Positions 1 through 9,376 of a stretch of DNA of 64,000 nucleotides are shown piece after piece. This DNA is from an uncultured Ruminiclostridium sp. (GTDB lineage Bacteria; Bacillota; Clostridia; Oscillospirales; Ruminococcaceae): the NCBI GenBank assembly GCA_934454635.1, contig CAKSFR010000013.1:23578-87577 (forward strand). The letters run 5' to 3'. The notes beneath the pieces were generated by a model. That model saw nothing but the letters and a program-made list of their open reading frames with translations, was not told where the DNA came from and ran no database searches. The position numbers and the translations under genes were made by a program. How positions within the stretch are numbered: the first letter of the stretch is position 1; each line of letters begins with the position of its first letter.

Positions 1-1936
1 TCGGAACGTTCACGATTTCACCGTTAAGTTCAAGAGAAATGCTGCCGCTGTGTGCGGAAATTTCAGGCTCGGGCTGTTCCTCCACAAAGGTCAGCTCCCC
101 GAAAATCTCCTTGGACTCTTCCTCTTCGGGCATTTTCTCCGTGGGAGTTTCTTCCGCCGAAGCTTTCGGCTGCTCCTCTTCTCCGGCAACGGTTATCTCG
201 TCGCCGTCGGAAAGCGGCGTGTTTTCATCGGCGGCTTCGCCGTTTACGAGATATTCAAGCCCGTCAAGCTCGATTTCAAGCTGCGCAAGCAAATCGCCGA
301 GAGTCGCGATACCCGTTGTTTCTATGGTGTCGAGCGGCTGGATATCGTATTCGGGGGCTTTTTCCTCTCCGTTCACGAACGCGCGAACGCCGATCTTATG
401 CGATTCTCCGCCGAATCGAACCGCGCCGCGCTCCCCAAAAGAAATAATATCGGAAAGCCGCGCCGAAGCGTTTTCGCCCGACTGCGCGGGGATAAATTCT
501 ATCCTGTCGCCCTTTGTGACCTTTGTCGTAACAGACGCGGGCGCGCCGTTTACGCGAACCTCCGCGGGGATAAAGCCGCCGCCCTTGCGCGAAACCCGCT
601 TTCCGTTAAGGGTGCAGTTAAGCGTAAGCCCGCTTCTTCCGACAATTTCAGAGCTTTTATATCCTGCGATATGCAAAGCCTCGAAAACGCTGAGCTGTTT
701 CGTGTCGAAAGCGCGTATCTTCTTGTCGTTTACGGTTATTACCGAGAAATCGTAGCCGCTGCTCATCATGGAGGTCACCGCTATTCCGAGCGGGGTAACA
801 AATTCCGCGCCGAGCCGCGCGCCGTTATCGTCCACGCTCTTTAAAAAGTCGCCGCCGCCGATAGCTACACGCGCTTCGTCAAGTCCGAGCTTCTGCGCAA
901 CGAGAGAGGGCAGCCCATCGGTAAGACTTCCGCCGCCGACAAGGAACACTGCGGCGGGCGCTCCGCCGTTCACTTCAAGTATCGACGAGCAGATAGTTTC
1001 CGCAAGCGTTTCTACCGCGGGCTTCAGCTTCTGTGAAAGCTCGCTTGTCTTTATTTTGTGTGAAATTCCGAGAATATCGCGGTATTCAAGCTCCTCCTCG
1101 CCCGAAGAGCAGCCCTGTTTAAGCTGTTCGGCGGTATTGAAATCGACAAGATAGGCGCGGATTATCTCCTCGGTTATCTCGTCGCCCGCCGTTGTCGCCA
1201 TTGCATACGCATAAACCGTTCCGTCCTTTGCGATCGCGATATCCGACGTTCCCGCGCCGATATCCACAAGCGCAATATTTATAAGGCGTATTTCCCGGGG
1301 AACGATAACGTTCATCGCGGCGATAGGCTCAAGGGTAAGCCCCGCGACCTCCAGTTCGTTCAAGTCCATTACGGCGTAAAGCCCCTCGACAACCGCGCTC
1401 GGGAGAAAAGCGGCAATAAGCTCTACCTGAGCCTTTTCGCCCTTATGTCCCTCGAGGCTTATCATTTTGTAGTCGTCGAGCTTATAGCATACAACGGAAT
1501 GTCCCACGCAGTAAAACACTGTGCTGCTCTTTTTCTCGCGGTCGAGCTGCTCCTGCGCTTTCTGAATGGTTTCGATCTCCATTGATTTAACGTCGTCGGC
1601 TGTGAGCGAATCCTTTCCCGAAATGTCAAATTCCATTTCAACGCGGCAGGTTTTAAGCGCACGTCCCGCAGCGGCAATCGCAACTCTTTCAAGCTTTATT
1701 CCGCTTTTTTCTTCAAGCTGCGCCTTAACCGCCGCAACGGTCTTTGCCGTCTGGCGTATGTCCTCTACCTGTCCGTCGACCATAGCCCGCTTCGTATGCG
1801 GAACGCTGACATAATCCGACAGAAAAAACTTATCGTCTATGTATTCTCCGACTACGCCAACGACGGTTCGCGTCCCTATATCAAGGGCAAACACCGTTTC
1901 GCCCTGTTCGCGCAGCGGGTTCTTCTGTTCTTCCAT
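1..1936 (-). CDS. FtsA-like actin-fold ATPase (3' end cut by window edge)
   Basis: Reading the minus strand from the ATG at 1936 gives an uninterrupted frame of at least 645 codons that leaves the window at its left edge. Actin/FtsA phosphate-binding motifs are visible: FALDIGTRTVVGVVG near residue 16 and LVDIGAGTSDIAI near residue 220, followed by an adenosine-loop VFLVGGGSL. This is the cell-division FtsA/PilM superfamily. It is much longer than classical FtsA (about 420 residues); the extra C-terminal part includes ubiquitin-like or SLBB-like strands and a Glu/Pro-rich stretch. The gene starts 18 bp after rpoD and is probably the last visible gene of the dgt-dnaG-rpoD operon. A role in divisome or envelope assembly is inferred from the fold; the exact family is not certain. 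Confidence 0.8.
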   Translation of the reverse strand, partial: MEEQKNPLREQGETVFALDIGTRTVVGVVGEYIDDKFFLSDYVSVPHTKRAMVDGQVEDIRQTAKTVAAVKAQLEEKSGIKLERVAIAAAGRALKTCRVEMEFDISGKDSLTADDVKSMEIETIQKAQEQLDREKKSSTVFYCVGHSVVCYKLDDYKMISLEGHKGEKAQVELIAAFLPSAVVEGLYAVMDLNELEVAGLTLEPIAAMNVIVPREIRLINIALVDIGAGTSDIAIAKDGTVYAYAMATTAGDEITEEIIRAYLVDFNTAEQLKQGCSSGEEELEYRDILGISHKIKTSELSQKLKPAVETLAETICSSILEVNGGAPAAVFLVGGGSLTDGLPSLVAQKLGLDEARVAIGGGDFLKSVDDNGARLGAEFVTPLGIAVTSMMSSGYDFSVITVNDKKIRAFDTKQLSVFEALHIAGYKSSEIVGRSGLTLNCTLNGKRVSRKGGGFIPAEVRVNGAPASVTTKVTKGDRIEFIPAQSGENASARLSDIISFGERGAVRFGGESHKIGVRAFVNGEEKAPEYDIQPLDTIETTGIATLGDLLAQLEIELDGLEYLVNGEAADENTPLSDGDEITVAGEEEQPKASAEETPTEKMPEEEESKEIFGELTFVEEQPEPEISAHSGSISLELNGEIVNVP

Positions 1937-1954
1937 AGGTGCCTGTCCTTTCGT

Positions 1955-3037
1955 TTAGTCGAGGAAGTCCTTGAGCTTCTTGCTTCTTGAGGGGTGACGC
2001 AGCTTTCGCAGCGCCTTAGCTTCGATCTGGCGTATTCTCTCGCGCGTTACGTTAAATTCCTTTCCGACCTCTTCAAGCGTTCTCTGTCTGCCGTCCTCAA
2101 GACCGAAACGCAGGCGCAGAACCTTTCCCTCGCGCTCGGTGAGAGTGTTAAGAACCTCGTCGAGCTGCTCTTTAAGAAGCGTGAGCGAAGCGGCTTCCGC
2201 AGGCGCGGGAGCTTCCTCGTCGGGAATAAAGTCGCCGAGATGACTGTCCTCCTCCTCGCCGATAGGCGTTTCAAGCGAAACGGGATCCTGAGAGATACGG
2301 ATTATCTCGCGGACGCGGTCGAGCGGGAGATGAAGCTCTTCGGCGATCTCCTCGGGGGTCGCTTCTCTGCCGTTTTTGTGGAGCAGGGTGCTGCTGACCT
2401 TCTTGACTTTCGTGATAGTTTCGACCATATGCACGGGGATACGGATAGTTCTCGCCTGATCGGCGATAGCGCGGGTTATAGCCTGTCTTATCCACCATGT
2501 CGCGTAGGTCGAGAATTTATAGCCCTTGGTATAATCGAATTTTTCAACAGCCTTTATAAGACCGAGGTTTCCCTCCTGAATAAGGTCGAGGAACTGCATT
2601 CCACGTCCGACATAGCGCTTCGCGATACTTACGACAAGGCGCAGGTTCGCCTCCGAAAGGCGCTTCTTCGCATAGGGGTCGCCCTGCGACATACGCTGCG
2701 CAAGCTCGATTTCCTCTTCGGGAGAAAGCAGCGGAACTCTGCCTATTTCTTTAAGATAGATTTTTACGGGGTCGTCGATAGCGATAGATTCCGTAGAAAG
2801 CGCGAGGTCTAGGTCGTCGTCGCCCGTGAAATCGAGCGCGGTGTCGAGATCCTCGTCGATAACGAAGTCGTCTACGATATCTACGTTGCACGCCTCAAAT
2901 TCGTCGTAGAGCTTGTCTATCTGCTCCGCGTCAATGTCGCAGACCTCAAGCGCGTCGGTTATTTCCTTTGTTGTGATCTTGCCGTTCTGCTTTCCGTGTT
3001 CAAGCAGCTCGTTAAGAACGGATTTGTTTTCGGACAT
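1955..3037 (-). CDS. rpoD: Primary RNA polymerase sigma factor RpoD/SigA
   Basis: A 360-residue protein carrying the housekeeping sigma-70 regions. Region 1.2/2.1 begins at [20 protein letters not shown], region 2.3-2.4 contains [20 protein letters not shown] (promoter melting and -10 recognition), and region 4.2 ends with [20 protein letters not shown] (the -35 helix-turn-helix). The N-terminal acidic domain is short, as in Firmicutes SigA. The start is supported by an AGAAAGGAAG ribosome site. It follows dnaG by 26 bp in the conserved macromolecular-synthesis order dgt-dnaG-rpoD. The many near-consensus TTGACA/TATAAT promoters in this window are its expected targets. Confidence 0.98.
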   Translation of the reverse strand: MSENKSVLNELLEHGKQNGKITTKEITDALEVCDIDAEQIDKLYDEFEACNVDIVDDFVIDEDLDTALDFTGDDDLDLALSTESIAIDDPVKIYLKEIGRVPLLSPEEEIELAQRMSQGDPYAKKRLSEANLRLVVSIAKRYVGRGMQFLDLIQEGNLGLIKAVEKFDYTKGYKFSTYATWWIRQAITRAIADQARTIRIPVHMVETITKVKKVSSTLLHKNGREATPEEIAEELHLPLDRVREIIRISQDPVSLETPIGEEEDSHLGDFIPDEEAPAPAEAASLTLLKEQLDEVLNTLTEREGKVLRLRFGLEDGRQRTLEEVGKEFNVTRERIRQIEAKALRKLRHPSRSKKLKDFLD

Positions 3038-3063
3038 AATAAAACTTCCTTTCTTTTATGTAC

Positions 3064-4824
3064 TCATTTATTGTTCATTTTACGTCTTTTTTCTTCAATT
3101 ATCGCGAGAAGCTCGTCGTCGGTCATTTCGGACACGGGTCTTTCGTCTTTATGCTCGCGCAGCTTCACCAGCGCGGAAATATAGTCGCGGAGCCTGTCGC
3201 GGCTGTAAGGGAGCATATCTCCCTGCTTACAGATACCTGTTATTCTGCCCATTTCCTCCGCCGTAAATTCGCCTCCGATTGACGAAATCTCAAGGTTTGC
3301 GCCGCTTTTTATGCAATTTGCGGCAGAAACGAACACTTTTCGGTTAAACGCGGTCGGAAAATCCTCCGCAGTTATTGATTTTTCGACCTCTTTAAGCATA
3401 TCGGGCGAATGGAAAAGGTACGCGATTATTCCGCGCTCTGCCTTTTCCTCTGCGGGGAACTTCACCGCATCGGGATTTATCGCGTCGCGCTTCGTTTCGC
3501 CGCGTATCAGCTTTTTCTCCGTTTCGCGCTGCTCAAAAAAGCGGTTTTTCCTCGCTTTTTCCTTTACGAGCGCCTGTATCGCCGAAGCGGACTGACCCGT
3601 CGCAGAGGCGGTTTCGGAACAGTACACCATGCGCTCGGTATCGCTGTGGAGCTGTGCCAGAAAGGCTATCGCGCGCTTCAGAAATTCGGCTTTTCCCGCA
3701 GGAGTGTACATATCCAAGCCGATTTTCAGCTTATTGAACTCAAATTCCACCGCGTCCGCCGTGTTGTTGAGAATATGGCGGAAGCTCTCCGCGCCGAAGC
3801 GCTTAACGTATTCGTCGGGGTCCTTCGCGTCGGGAATTTTCAGCACCCTCGCGGAAATTCCCGCTTCTCCGAGCAGGTTTATCGCTTTCATGGTCGCTTT
3901 CTGTCCCGCCTCGTCCGAGTCGTAGGAAATAACGACCTCGCCGGTATAGCGCTTCATCAGGTTCGCCTGCTGCGGCGTTATCGCCGTTCCGAGCGTTGCA
4001 ACGGCGTTATCGAAGCCCGCCTGATTCAGCGCGATAACGTCCATATAGCCCTCGCAGAGGATAAAGCAGCTTTCCTTTGTATTTTTCGCAAAATTGAGCG
4101 AAAAAAGATTTTCGCGCTTCTGAAAAACAAGCGTTTCGTCGCTGTTGAGATACTTTGCGGGGGCGGTCGCTTCAAGGGTGCGTCCGCCGAACGCGATAAC
4201 GTTGCCGCGGCGGTCGATTATCGGGAACATCACGCGGTTCCTGAACTTGTCGTAAAGCGAATTGTTTTTTCGGACGATAAGCGCGCCCGCTTCAAGCTCG
4301 TCGTCGGAATATCCCTTTCCGCGCATATAATAGCGCAGATTGTGCCAGCCCTCGGGCGCAAAGCCCAGTCCGTAACGCCGTATAGTGTTCGGCTGAAGCT
4401 GCCGCCCGATAAGGTAATCCATTCCGGGCTTTCCCTCGGGAGAGAGCAGCACGTCGCGGAAATACCGCGCGGCTTCACGGTTCATTTCAAGCATTCGCGT
4501 GCGCCGGTTCACTCCGCTGTCGCTTATCTCGTCCTCCGGCATGGACATTCCCGAGCGCTGAGCGAGAAACCGCACGCTTTCAAGGTAGTCCAGCCGCTCG
4601 ATAAGCCGTATAAACGTTATAACGTCGCCGCCCGCGCCGCAGCCGAAGCAGTAAAAGCTCTGACTTTCGGTGTAAATGTGGCAGGACGGAGTCTTTTCCG
4701 AATGAAACGGGCAGGCACAGACGTAGTCCCGACCTGTACGCTTCACATTAACGTAAGAGGTCATTACCGAAACTATATCGTTATTGCGCCGCAGCTCGTC
4801 GAGAAAGCTGTCGGGGATCCTCAT
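3064..4824 (-). CDS. dnaG: DNA primase DnaG
   Basis: Synthesises RNA primers at the replication fork with the DnaB helicase. The 586-residue protein has the CHC2 zinc finger (CPFH at residues 38-41, then C59 and C62), the TOPRIM catalytic core (LCEGYMDVIAL followed by SYDSDEAGQ) and a C-terminal helicase-interaction domain. I start it at 4824 rather than the in-frame GTG two codons earlier because the AAAGGAGG ribosome site lies 8 bases from this ATG but only 2 from the GTG. It sits 19 bp downstream of dgt. Confidence 0.98.
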   Translation of the reverse strand: MRIPDSFLDELRRNNDIVSVMTSYVNVKRTGRDYVCACPFHSEKTPSCHIYTESQSFYCFGCGAGGDVITFIRLIERLDYLESVRFLAQRSGMSMPEDEISDSGVNRRTRMLEMNREAARYFRDVLLSPEGKPGMDYLIGRQLQPNTIRRYGLGFAPEGWHNLRYYMRGKGYSDDELEAGALIVRKNNSLYDKFRNRVMFPIIDRRGNVIAFGGRTLEATAPAKYLNSDETLVFQKRENLFSLNFAKNTKESCFILCEGYMDVIALNQAGFDNAVATLGTAITPQQANLMKRYTGEVVISYDSDEAGQKATMKAINLLGEAGISARVLKIPDAKDPDEYVKRFGAESFRHILNNTADAVEFEFNKLKIGLDMYTPAGKAEFLKRAIAFLAQLHSDTERMVYCSETASATGQSASAIQALVKEKARKNRFFEQRETEKKLIRGETKRDAINPDAVKFPAEEKAERGIIAYLFHSPDMLKEVEKSITAEDFPTAFNRKVFVSAANCIKSGANLEISSIGGEFTAEEMGRITGICKQGDMLPYSRDRLRDYISALVKLREHKDERPVSEMTDDELLAIIEEKRRKMNNK

Positions 4825-4843
4825 CTGCACCGCCTCCTTTCAG

Positions 4844-5857
4844 TTAATCGTGTCCCGTTCCGCCTATCCGCTTCCATGATTTCGGTATGCAAAGCTCGGT
4901 AAAGCGGTCTATCGCAAAATCGTCCGTCATGCTTGAAATATAGTCGCACACGGCAATCTCGGGCGATTCTTCCGCAGCGATAACGCGGTACAATTCGGGC
5001 ATTTTCTCGGGATTTGAGAGGTAATAATCATAGAGGTATTCTATGATATAGCACGCTTTATCCTTTTCCTGATTCGTCGCGGGCGCGTAGTAGACGTTCT
5101 GGAACATAAACTCGCGAAGCTCGTCGTGCGCCTGCCGCGTTACCTCGTCATAGCGTATCTCGTCCGTGCTGTTGACGACCACCGACTTAACGAGCGAGGT
5201 TATACGCTGGCTTTTCGTCGCGCCGAGTATTTTCACGGGAAATTCGGGCAGATCCTCCTGCCTTATTACTCCGCCGCGTATAGCGTCCTCGATATCGTGA
5301 TTGATATACGCGATCTTATCGGCAAATTTCACCGCAACGCCCTCGAGCGTATCCGCCGTTCGGTTGGTGTGGCAGAGAATGCCGTTTCGTACCTCCTCGG
5401 TAAGATTAAGCCCGCGCCCGTCGCGCTCGAGCCTTTCGACAACGCGCACGCTCTGCTCATAGTGCTTAAAGCCGCCCGAATAAAGCCGCGCAAGCGTGCG
5501 CTCTCCGTCGTGCCCGAACGGGGTATGTCCGAGGTCGTGCCCCAGAGCTATCGCTTCGGTGAGATCCTCGTTGAGCCTAAGCGCCCGCGCTATCGTGCGC
5601 GCGATCTGCGAAACCTCCAGAGTGTGGGTAAGTCGGGTTCGGTAATGGTCCGATTTCGGGATAAGAAACACCTGCGTTTTGTGTTTAAGGCGGCGGAACG
5701 AATTGCAGTGGATTATTCTGTCGCGGTCGCGCTGAAAATCCGTGCGTATGTCGCAGGGCGTTTCGGGGCGCACTCTGCCTTTCGTGTCGCAGCTTTTGCA
5801 GGCGTGCTCCGAAAGCGTCTGCTTTTCGATCTCTATCGTAACCTCTCTCGGAAGCAT
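4844..5857 (-). CDS. dgt: dGTPase-like HD-domain phosphohydrolase
   Basis: A deoxynucleoside triphosphate triphosphohydrolase of the HD superfamily, about 337 residues. Visible motifs are NSFRRLKHKTQVF, RTRLTHTLEVSQIART (H of the metal site) and ALGHDLGHTPFGHDGE (the HD pair plus the second His). These clostridial proteins are usually annotated as dGTP triphosphohydrolases. A longer frame opens at 5902, but the strong AAAGGAGG lies inside it and points to the ATG at 5857, so the extra 15 residues (MAKNTEKGQ...) are probably untranslated leader. First gene of the dgt-dnaG-rpoD operon; a hairpin terminator lies upstream. Confidence 0.9.
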   Translation of the reverse strand: MLPREVTIEIEKQTLSEHACKSCDTKGRVRPETPCDIRTDFQRDRDRIIHCNSFRRLKHKTQVFLIPKSDHYRTRLTHTLEVSQIARTIARALRLNEDLTEAIALGHDLGHTPFGHDGERTLARLYSGGFKHYEQSVRVVERLERDGRGLNLTEEVRNGILCHTNRTADTLEGVAVKFADKIAYINHDIEDAIRGGVIRQEDLPEFPVKILGATKSQRITSLVKSVVVNSTDEIRYDEVTRQAHDELREFMFQNVYYAPATNQEKDKACYIIEYLYDYYLSNPEKMPELYRVIAAEESPEIAVCDYISSMTDDFAIDRFTELCIPKSWKRIGGTGHD

Positions 5858-5930
5858 CTGCATTCCTCCTTTCTTCTGTCCTTTTTCTGTATTTTTTGCC
5901 ATCGATTTTTCTTCTCTATATCTTAATACA

Positions 5931-5972
5931 AAAATCCCCCTCGTTTAACCTTTTTTTCGAGGGGGATTTTTT
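5931..5972. terminator. Bidirectional terminator between yigZ and dgt
   Basis: Perfect 13-bp stem AAAATCCCCCTCG (5931-5943) with CGAGGGGGATTTT (5958-5970). It has A/T runs on both sides, so it can end yigZ transcription on the minus strand. Confidence 0.85.
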
Positions 5973-5985
5973 AAATTTCGTCATT

Positions 5986-6606
5986 TTAACCAAAATTATA
6001 TTCAAGTTCTTCAACTTTTTGTACAGAAATATTGCCGCTGCAAATATCGGTAAGCGCCGCCGAAAGTCCGTCCGCCTGCTCCGAGCGTATCACCAGAGTT
6101 ATTGCGACCTCGTCGGAAAAGTCCTCGCTTTCGGTGCGCGCGTCAAATTCCGCAAGGGTCTTCCCGATCTTTCCGTAAAGCGGATACGCAAGCGTAAGCC
6201 TCAGCCGCGCCGCGGGACACATATTCAGTACCTCGGCGCTGTCAACGGCAAGCTTTGCGCCCTGCGTATACGCGCGGACAAGTCCGCCCGCACCGAGCAA
6301 AATCCCGCCGAAATAGCGCGTTACAACGCACGTTATATCGGTCAGCCCCTCTTTTTTTAGCACCTCGTATATCGGCGCGCCCGCCGTCCCCGAAGGCTCG
6401 CCGTCGTCGCTGTGCCGCGAAATGTTGTTGTCGCGGAGAATATAGGCATAGCAGTTGTGGGTCGCCTTTCTGTGCATGGCGCGTATCTCGTTTATAAACG
6501 CTGTCGCCTCCTGCTCCGTTTCCGTGTGCCGAAGATAGCCGATAAACTCGCTTTTTTTCTCGATAAAGCGCGCCTCGGCGCTTCCGCTTATTGTCTTATA
6601 GCTCAT
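5986..6606 (-). CDS. yigZ: YigZ/IMPACT family protein
   Basis: A 206-residue protein of the YigZ (UPF0029/IMPACT) family. The N-terminal domain contains the family blocks KKSEFIGYLRHTETEQEA, HNCYAYILRD, RHSDDGEPSGTAGAPI and VVTRYFGGILLGAGGLVRAY. The C-terminal ferredoxin-like domain (DUF1949) runs from about residue 140. Its biochemical role in bacteria is poorly defined; ribosome-related or regulatory functions have been proposed for the family. The start ATG overlaps the end of the upstream regulator gene by 4 bp, which suggests translational coupling. Confidence 0.93.
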   Translation of the reverse strand: MSYKTISGSAEARFIEKKSEFIGYLRHTETEQEATAFINEIRAMHRKATHNCYAYILRDNNISRHSDDGEPSGTAGAPIYEVLKKEGLTDITCVVTRYFGGILLGAGGLVRAYTQGAKLAVDSAEVLNMCPAARLRLTLAYPLYGKIGKTLAEFDARTESEDFSDEVAITLVIRSEQADGLSAALTDICSGNISVQKVEELEYNFG

Positions 6607-7820
6607 TCGGCAACTCCCGCAGGTTTTTCCGCCGCGTCCTTTCCTACCTTGTCGAATTTATACAGCAAAGTGCAGTTTATTTTCGGATTGTCACGCTTAA
6701 ACCGCTTCAGAATACGGTTAAGCACCATTTCCGCCTGCTCGCGGGTAGTGTTCGTCAGAAGCATTACGAACTGCGACGCGCTGTAACGCGAATAAACGTC
6801 GCGCGCGCGCAGAGAGCTTTTTATGCACTCCGAAAGCTTTCCCATTGTGCGGTTCAGCAGCTTAGGCTCAAGCTCCTCCTGCGTTTTTGAAACCGCGGTC
6901 ATAAGACAAAGGTGAGTCGGACGCCCCGAACGCGCCGCGTCGCGGACTTCAAGCTGATAAACGTGCTTAAAAAACGAGAAATCGCAGTAGAACGCGCCCG
7001 TTTCCTGCCGAACGTCGTCGAGCTGACCCTTTAAAATGCCGAAATCGGCGCTGTAGCTGCGGTCGTCCTTTACGGTCTGTTCATAAAGCGCGATAAAATC
7101 GGGGGAGGGGTTTATGCCGTGCTTGTTGTAGAACAAGTCCATTACATAGGCATAGTGCGCCTTTGCGGAGTTTTTGTCGCCCGTTTCAAAGAGCGCCTTT
7201 ACATAATAATAGTGTATAATGTCGTCAAGCTCCTCGATAGTAAGCGCCTTACGGCAGATGCTGAGCAGGTCGGCGAAATACTTGTGCTTGTACATTGTTT
7301 CAACGGTTTCGTGGACGATCCGCAGATAGATCGAGTGATAATACGCGTTTATCGGCTTTACCCAGTCGTCGTCCTTCGACTTGTGGAGGAAATCGCCTTT
7401 ATACAGCTCGAGCGCGGCGAGGTAAAGCGAGGTTTTTTCCTTTTCGGACTGTGCGAGGAGGCTTTTTTTGTACAGCGCTTCAAACCTGTCGAAATCAATG
7501 TCGCAGTCAAGACGGTTGTTGAACGCGTACGTCCCCATCGTGTTTACGACAATTTCATCGCCCGGCGGAAGCTGAAGCTCGGCAAGGCAGCTGCGCAGGC
7601 GGTGAAGCGAGGTTTTAAGCGCTCCGACGGGATTTTCGCTGCTTTTTTCGCCCCAAAGAAGATTTATAAGCTCCGATTGGGAAATGTCGCGGTTGTGGTT
7701 TGCGATAAGGAACTGTAGCAAAGTCCACATTTTCTTTGACCTTTTGGACTGTTCGGTTATCCTGTTTTCTCCGTATGTAACCGAAAATTCTCCCAACATC
7801 GTTATTTTCAGCTTTTCCAT
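6603..7820 (-). CDS. BTAD-domain transcriptional regulator with degenerate GGDEF-like tail
   Basis: A 405-residue protein. Residues 1-95 form an OmpR/SARP-type winged helix (LKITMLGEFSVTYG, then LLQFLIANHNRDISQSELI and ALKTSLHRLR). Residues 100-245 are a helical bacterial transcriptional activator domain with TPR character. The C-terminal 130 residues resemble a diguanylate cyclase fold: the block LRARDVYSRYSASQF (about residues 338-352) sits where a GGDEF motif is expected, followed by VMLLTNTTREQAEMVLNRIL. The catalytic GGDEF is replaced by YSASQF, so cyclase activity is unlikely. It is 22 bp downstream of yifB and overlaps yigZ. Target genes are unknown. Confidence 0.8.
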   Translation of the reverse strand: MEKLKITMLGEFSVTYGENRITEQSKRSKKMWTLLQFLIANHNRDISQSELINLLWGEKSSENPVGALKTSLHRLRSCLAELQLPPGDEIVVNTMGTYAFNNRLDCDIDFDRFEALYKKSLLAQSEKEKTSLYLAALELYKGDFLHKSKDDDWVKPINAYYHSIYLRIVHETVETMYKHKYFADLLSICRKALTIEELDDIIHYYYVKALFETGDKNSAKAHYAYVMDLFYNKHGINPSPDFIALYEQTVKDDRSYSADFGILKGQLDDVRQETGAFYCDFSFFKHVYQLEVRDAARSGRPTHLCLMTAVSKTQEELEPKLLNRTMGKLSECIKSSLRARDVYSRYSASQFVMLLTNTTREQAEMVLNRILKRFKRDNPKINCTLLYKFDKVGKDAAEKPAGVAE

Positions 7821-7842
7821 TGTCTTCTTCCTTTCCGAAAAA

Positions 7843-9366
7843 TCAGCCCCAGTATTTGCGGTCGAGCGTGCGGTAGCCTATCGCGCGGGCGATATGGCGC
7901 TTTGTTATTTTTTCGCTTTCATCGAGGTCTGCGCACGTCCGCGCAACTTTAAGTATTCTGTCGTATGCGCGCGCAGAAAGCGACGATTTTTCAAACGCAT
8001 TTTTGAGATATTCCTCCGCGCCCGCGTCCATAACGCATATTTCGTGCAGCAGGTCGGGCGTTATCTGAGAATTTGTGCGGATATTCGTGCCGCGGAAACG
8101 CTTTTCCTGAATATCGCGCGCCCGCTGAACGCGCTCGGCGATCTTTTTTGAGCTTTCCGACCTTTCGCCGCCCGAAAGCTCCTCATATTTAACCGCCGCG
8201 ACCTCGACCTGTATATCTATTCGGTCGAGAACGGGCTGACTTATTTTTCCGAGGTAGTTTATTACCTGCCGCGAGGAGCAGGTGCATTTCTTTCCCGCCG
8301 CGCCGTAATTTCCGCACGGACAGGGGTTCATAGCCGCCGCGAGCATGATATTGCACGGGTAGGAAACCGAGCCTGCGGCGCGCGAAATCGTTATCTCGCC
8401 GTTTTCAAGCGGCTGACGCAGAGTTTCGAGAACCTTTCGGTCAAATTCGGGAAATTCGTCGAGAAATAAAACGCCGTTATGCGCGAGGGATATTTCGCCG
8501 GGCTTCGGCACGCTCCCGCCGCCGATAAGTCCGACGGACGAGGCGGTATGACTAACGTCGCGGAACGGCCGCTCGGCAACAAGCGGGTGATCTTTGTCGA
8601 GAATGCCCGCGACGGAATGTATCTGCGTTGTTTCAATGCTTTCTTCAAAGGTCATTTTCGGGAGTATCCCGGGAATACGCTTGGCTATCATGCTTTTTCC
8701 CGCTCCCGGCGGACCTATCAGCAGTATGTTGTGAAATCCCGCCGCGGCAGCTTCAACAGCGGCTTTTACCGCGTCCTGTCCGCGCACGTCCGCAAAATCG
8801 GGAACGCGGGAGAGCCTGTCGGCGTCAAATTCGGGAGGACGCGCGGGGGAAATCGGGCAAAGCCCGTTCAGATGCGCGAGAAGCTGTCCGATATTTTTCA
8901 CTCCGTAAACCGTCAGTCCCTTTACAACAGCCGCCTCGGCGGCGTTTTCGTACGGGACGAAAAGCTTCTTTATCCCGCATTCCGCCGCTTTTATCGCCAT
9001 TGCGAGCACTCCGCGCACGGAGCATATCTCGCCGCTGAGCGAAACCTCGCCGATAAAAGCGCCGTCCTCGGGAATCTCACGCGCAGTACCCGAAACCGCA
9101 AGCATTGCCGTAAGTATCGGGAGGTCGTAGAACGAGCCTGATTTTCTGACGTTTGCGGGAGCAAGATTGATAACCATGGGAGTGCGCGAAAGGCGCAGAC
9201 CGCAGTTTTCCGCCGCCGCTTTTATGCGGAGCTTGCTCTCCTGAACCGAAAGATCCGCAAGACCGACTATTTCCACGCCGGGAGAACCCTGCGCGGTGCT
9301 TATTTCGGCGATAACGGGGAAAGCGTTCATTCCGAAAAGCCCTATGCTGTTGATTTTCGCAAACAT
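7843..9366 (-). CDS. yifB: YifB/ComM family magnesium-chelatase-like AAA ATPase
   Basis: A 507-residue protein with the typical three-part layout. An N-terminal Lon-protease-like ChlI domain (SPGVEIVGLADLSVQESKLR) is followed by an AAA core with Walker A LLIGPPGAGKSMIAKRIPGI and Walker B GVLFLDEFPEF. The Cys-rich MNPCPCGNYG block and a C-terminal Mg-chelatase domain (SARAYDRILKVARTCADL) come next. ComM homologues act as helicases during recombination in natural transformation; whether that holds in Clostridia is inference. AGGAGG precedes the start. DUF5662 lies 10 bp upstream in the same operon. Confidence 0.95.
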   Translation of the reverse strand: MFAKINSIGLFGMNAFPVIAEISTAQGSPGVEIVGLADLSVQESKLRIKAAAENCGLRLSRTPMVINLAPANVRKSGSFYDLPILTAMLAVSGTAREIPEDGAFIGEVSLSGEICSVRGVLAMAIKAAECGIKKLFVPYENAAEAAVVKGLTVYGVKNIGQLLAHLNGLCPISPARPPEFDADRLSRVPDFADVRGQDAVKAAVEAAAAGFHNILLIGPPGAGKSMIAKRIPGILPKMTFEESIETTQIHSVAGILDKDHPLVAERPFRDVSHTASSVGLIGGGSVPKPGEISLAHNGVLFLDEFPEFDRKVLETLRQPLENGEITISRAAGSVSYPCNIMLAAAMNPCPCGNYGAAGKKCTCSSRQVINYLGKISQPVLDRIDIQVEVAAVKYEELSGGERSESSKKIAERVQRARDIQEKRFRGTNIRTNSQITPDLLHEICVMDAGAEEYLKNAFEKSSLSARAYDRILKVARTCADLDESEKITKRHIARAIGYRTLDRKYWG

Positions 9367-9376
9367 TGCGCCCTCC

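Noticed and set aside
39..1154. Plus-strand frames of 128-264 codons opposite the FtsA-like gene
   Set aside because: The minus strand in this stretch carries the conserved actin-fold protein. The plus frames are low-complexity Ser/Arg antisense shadows.
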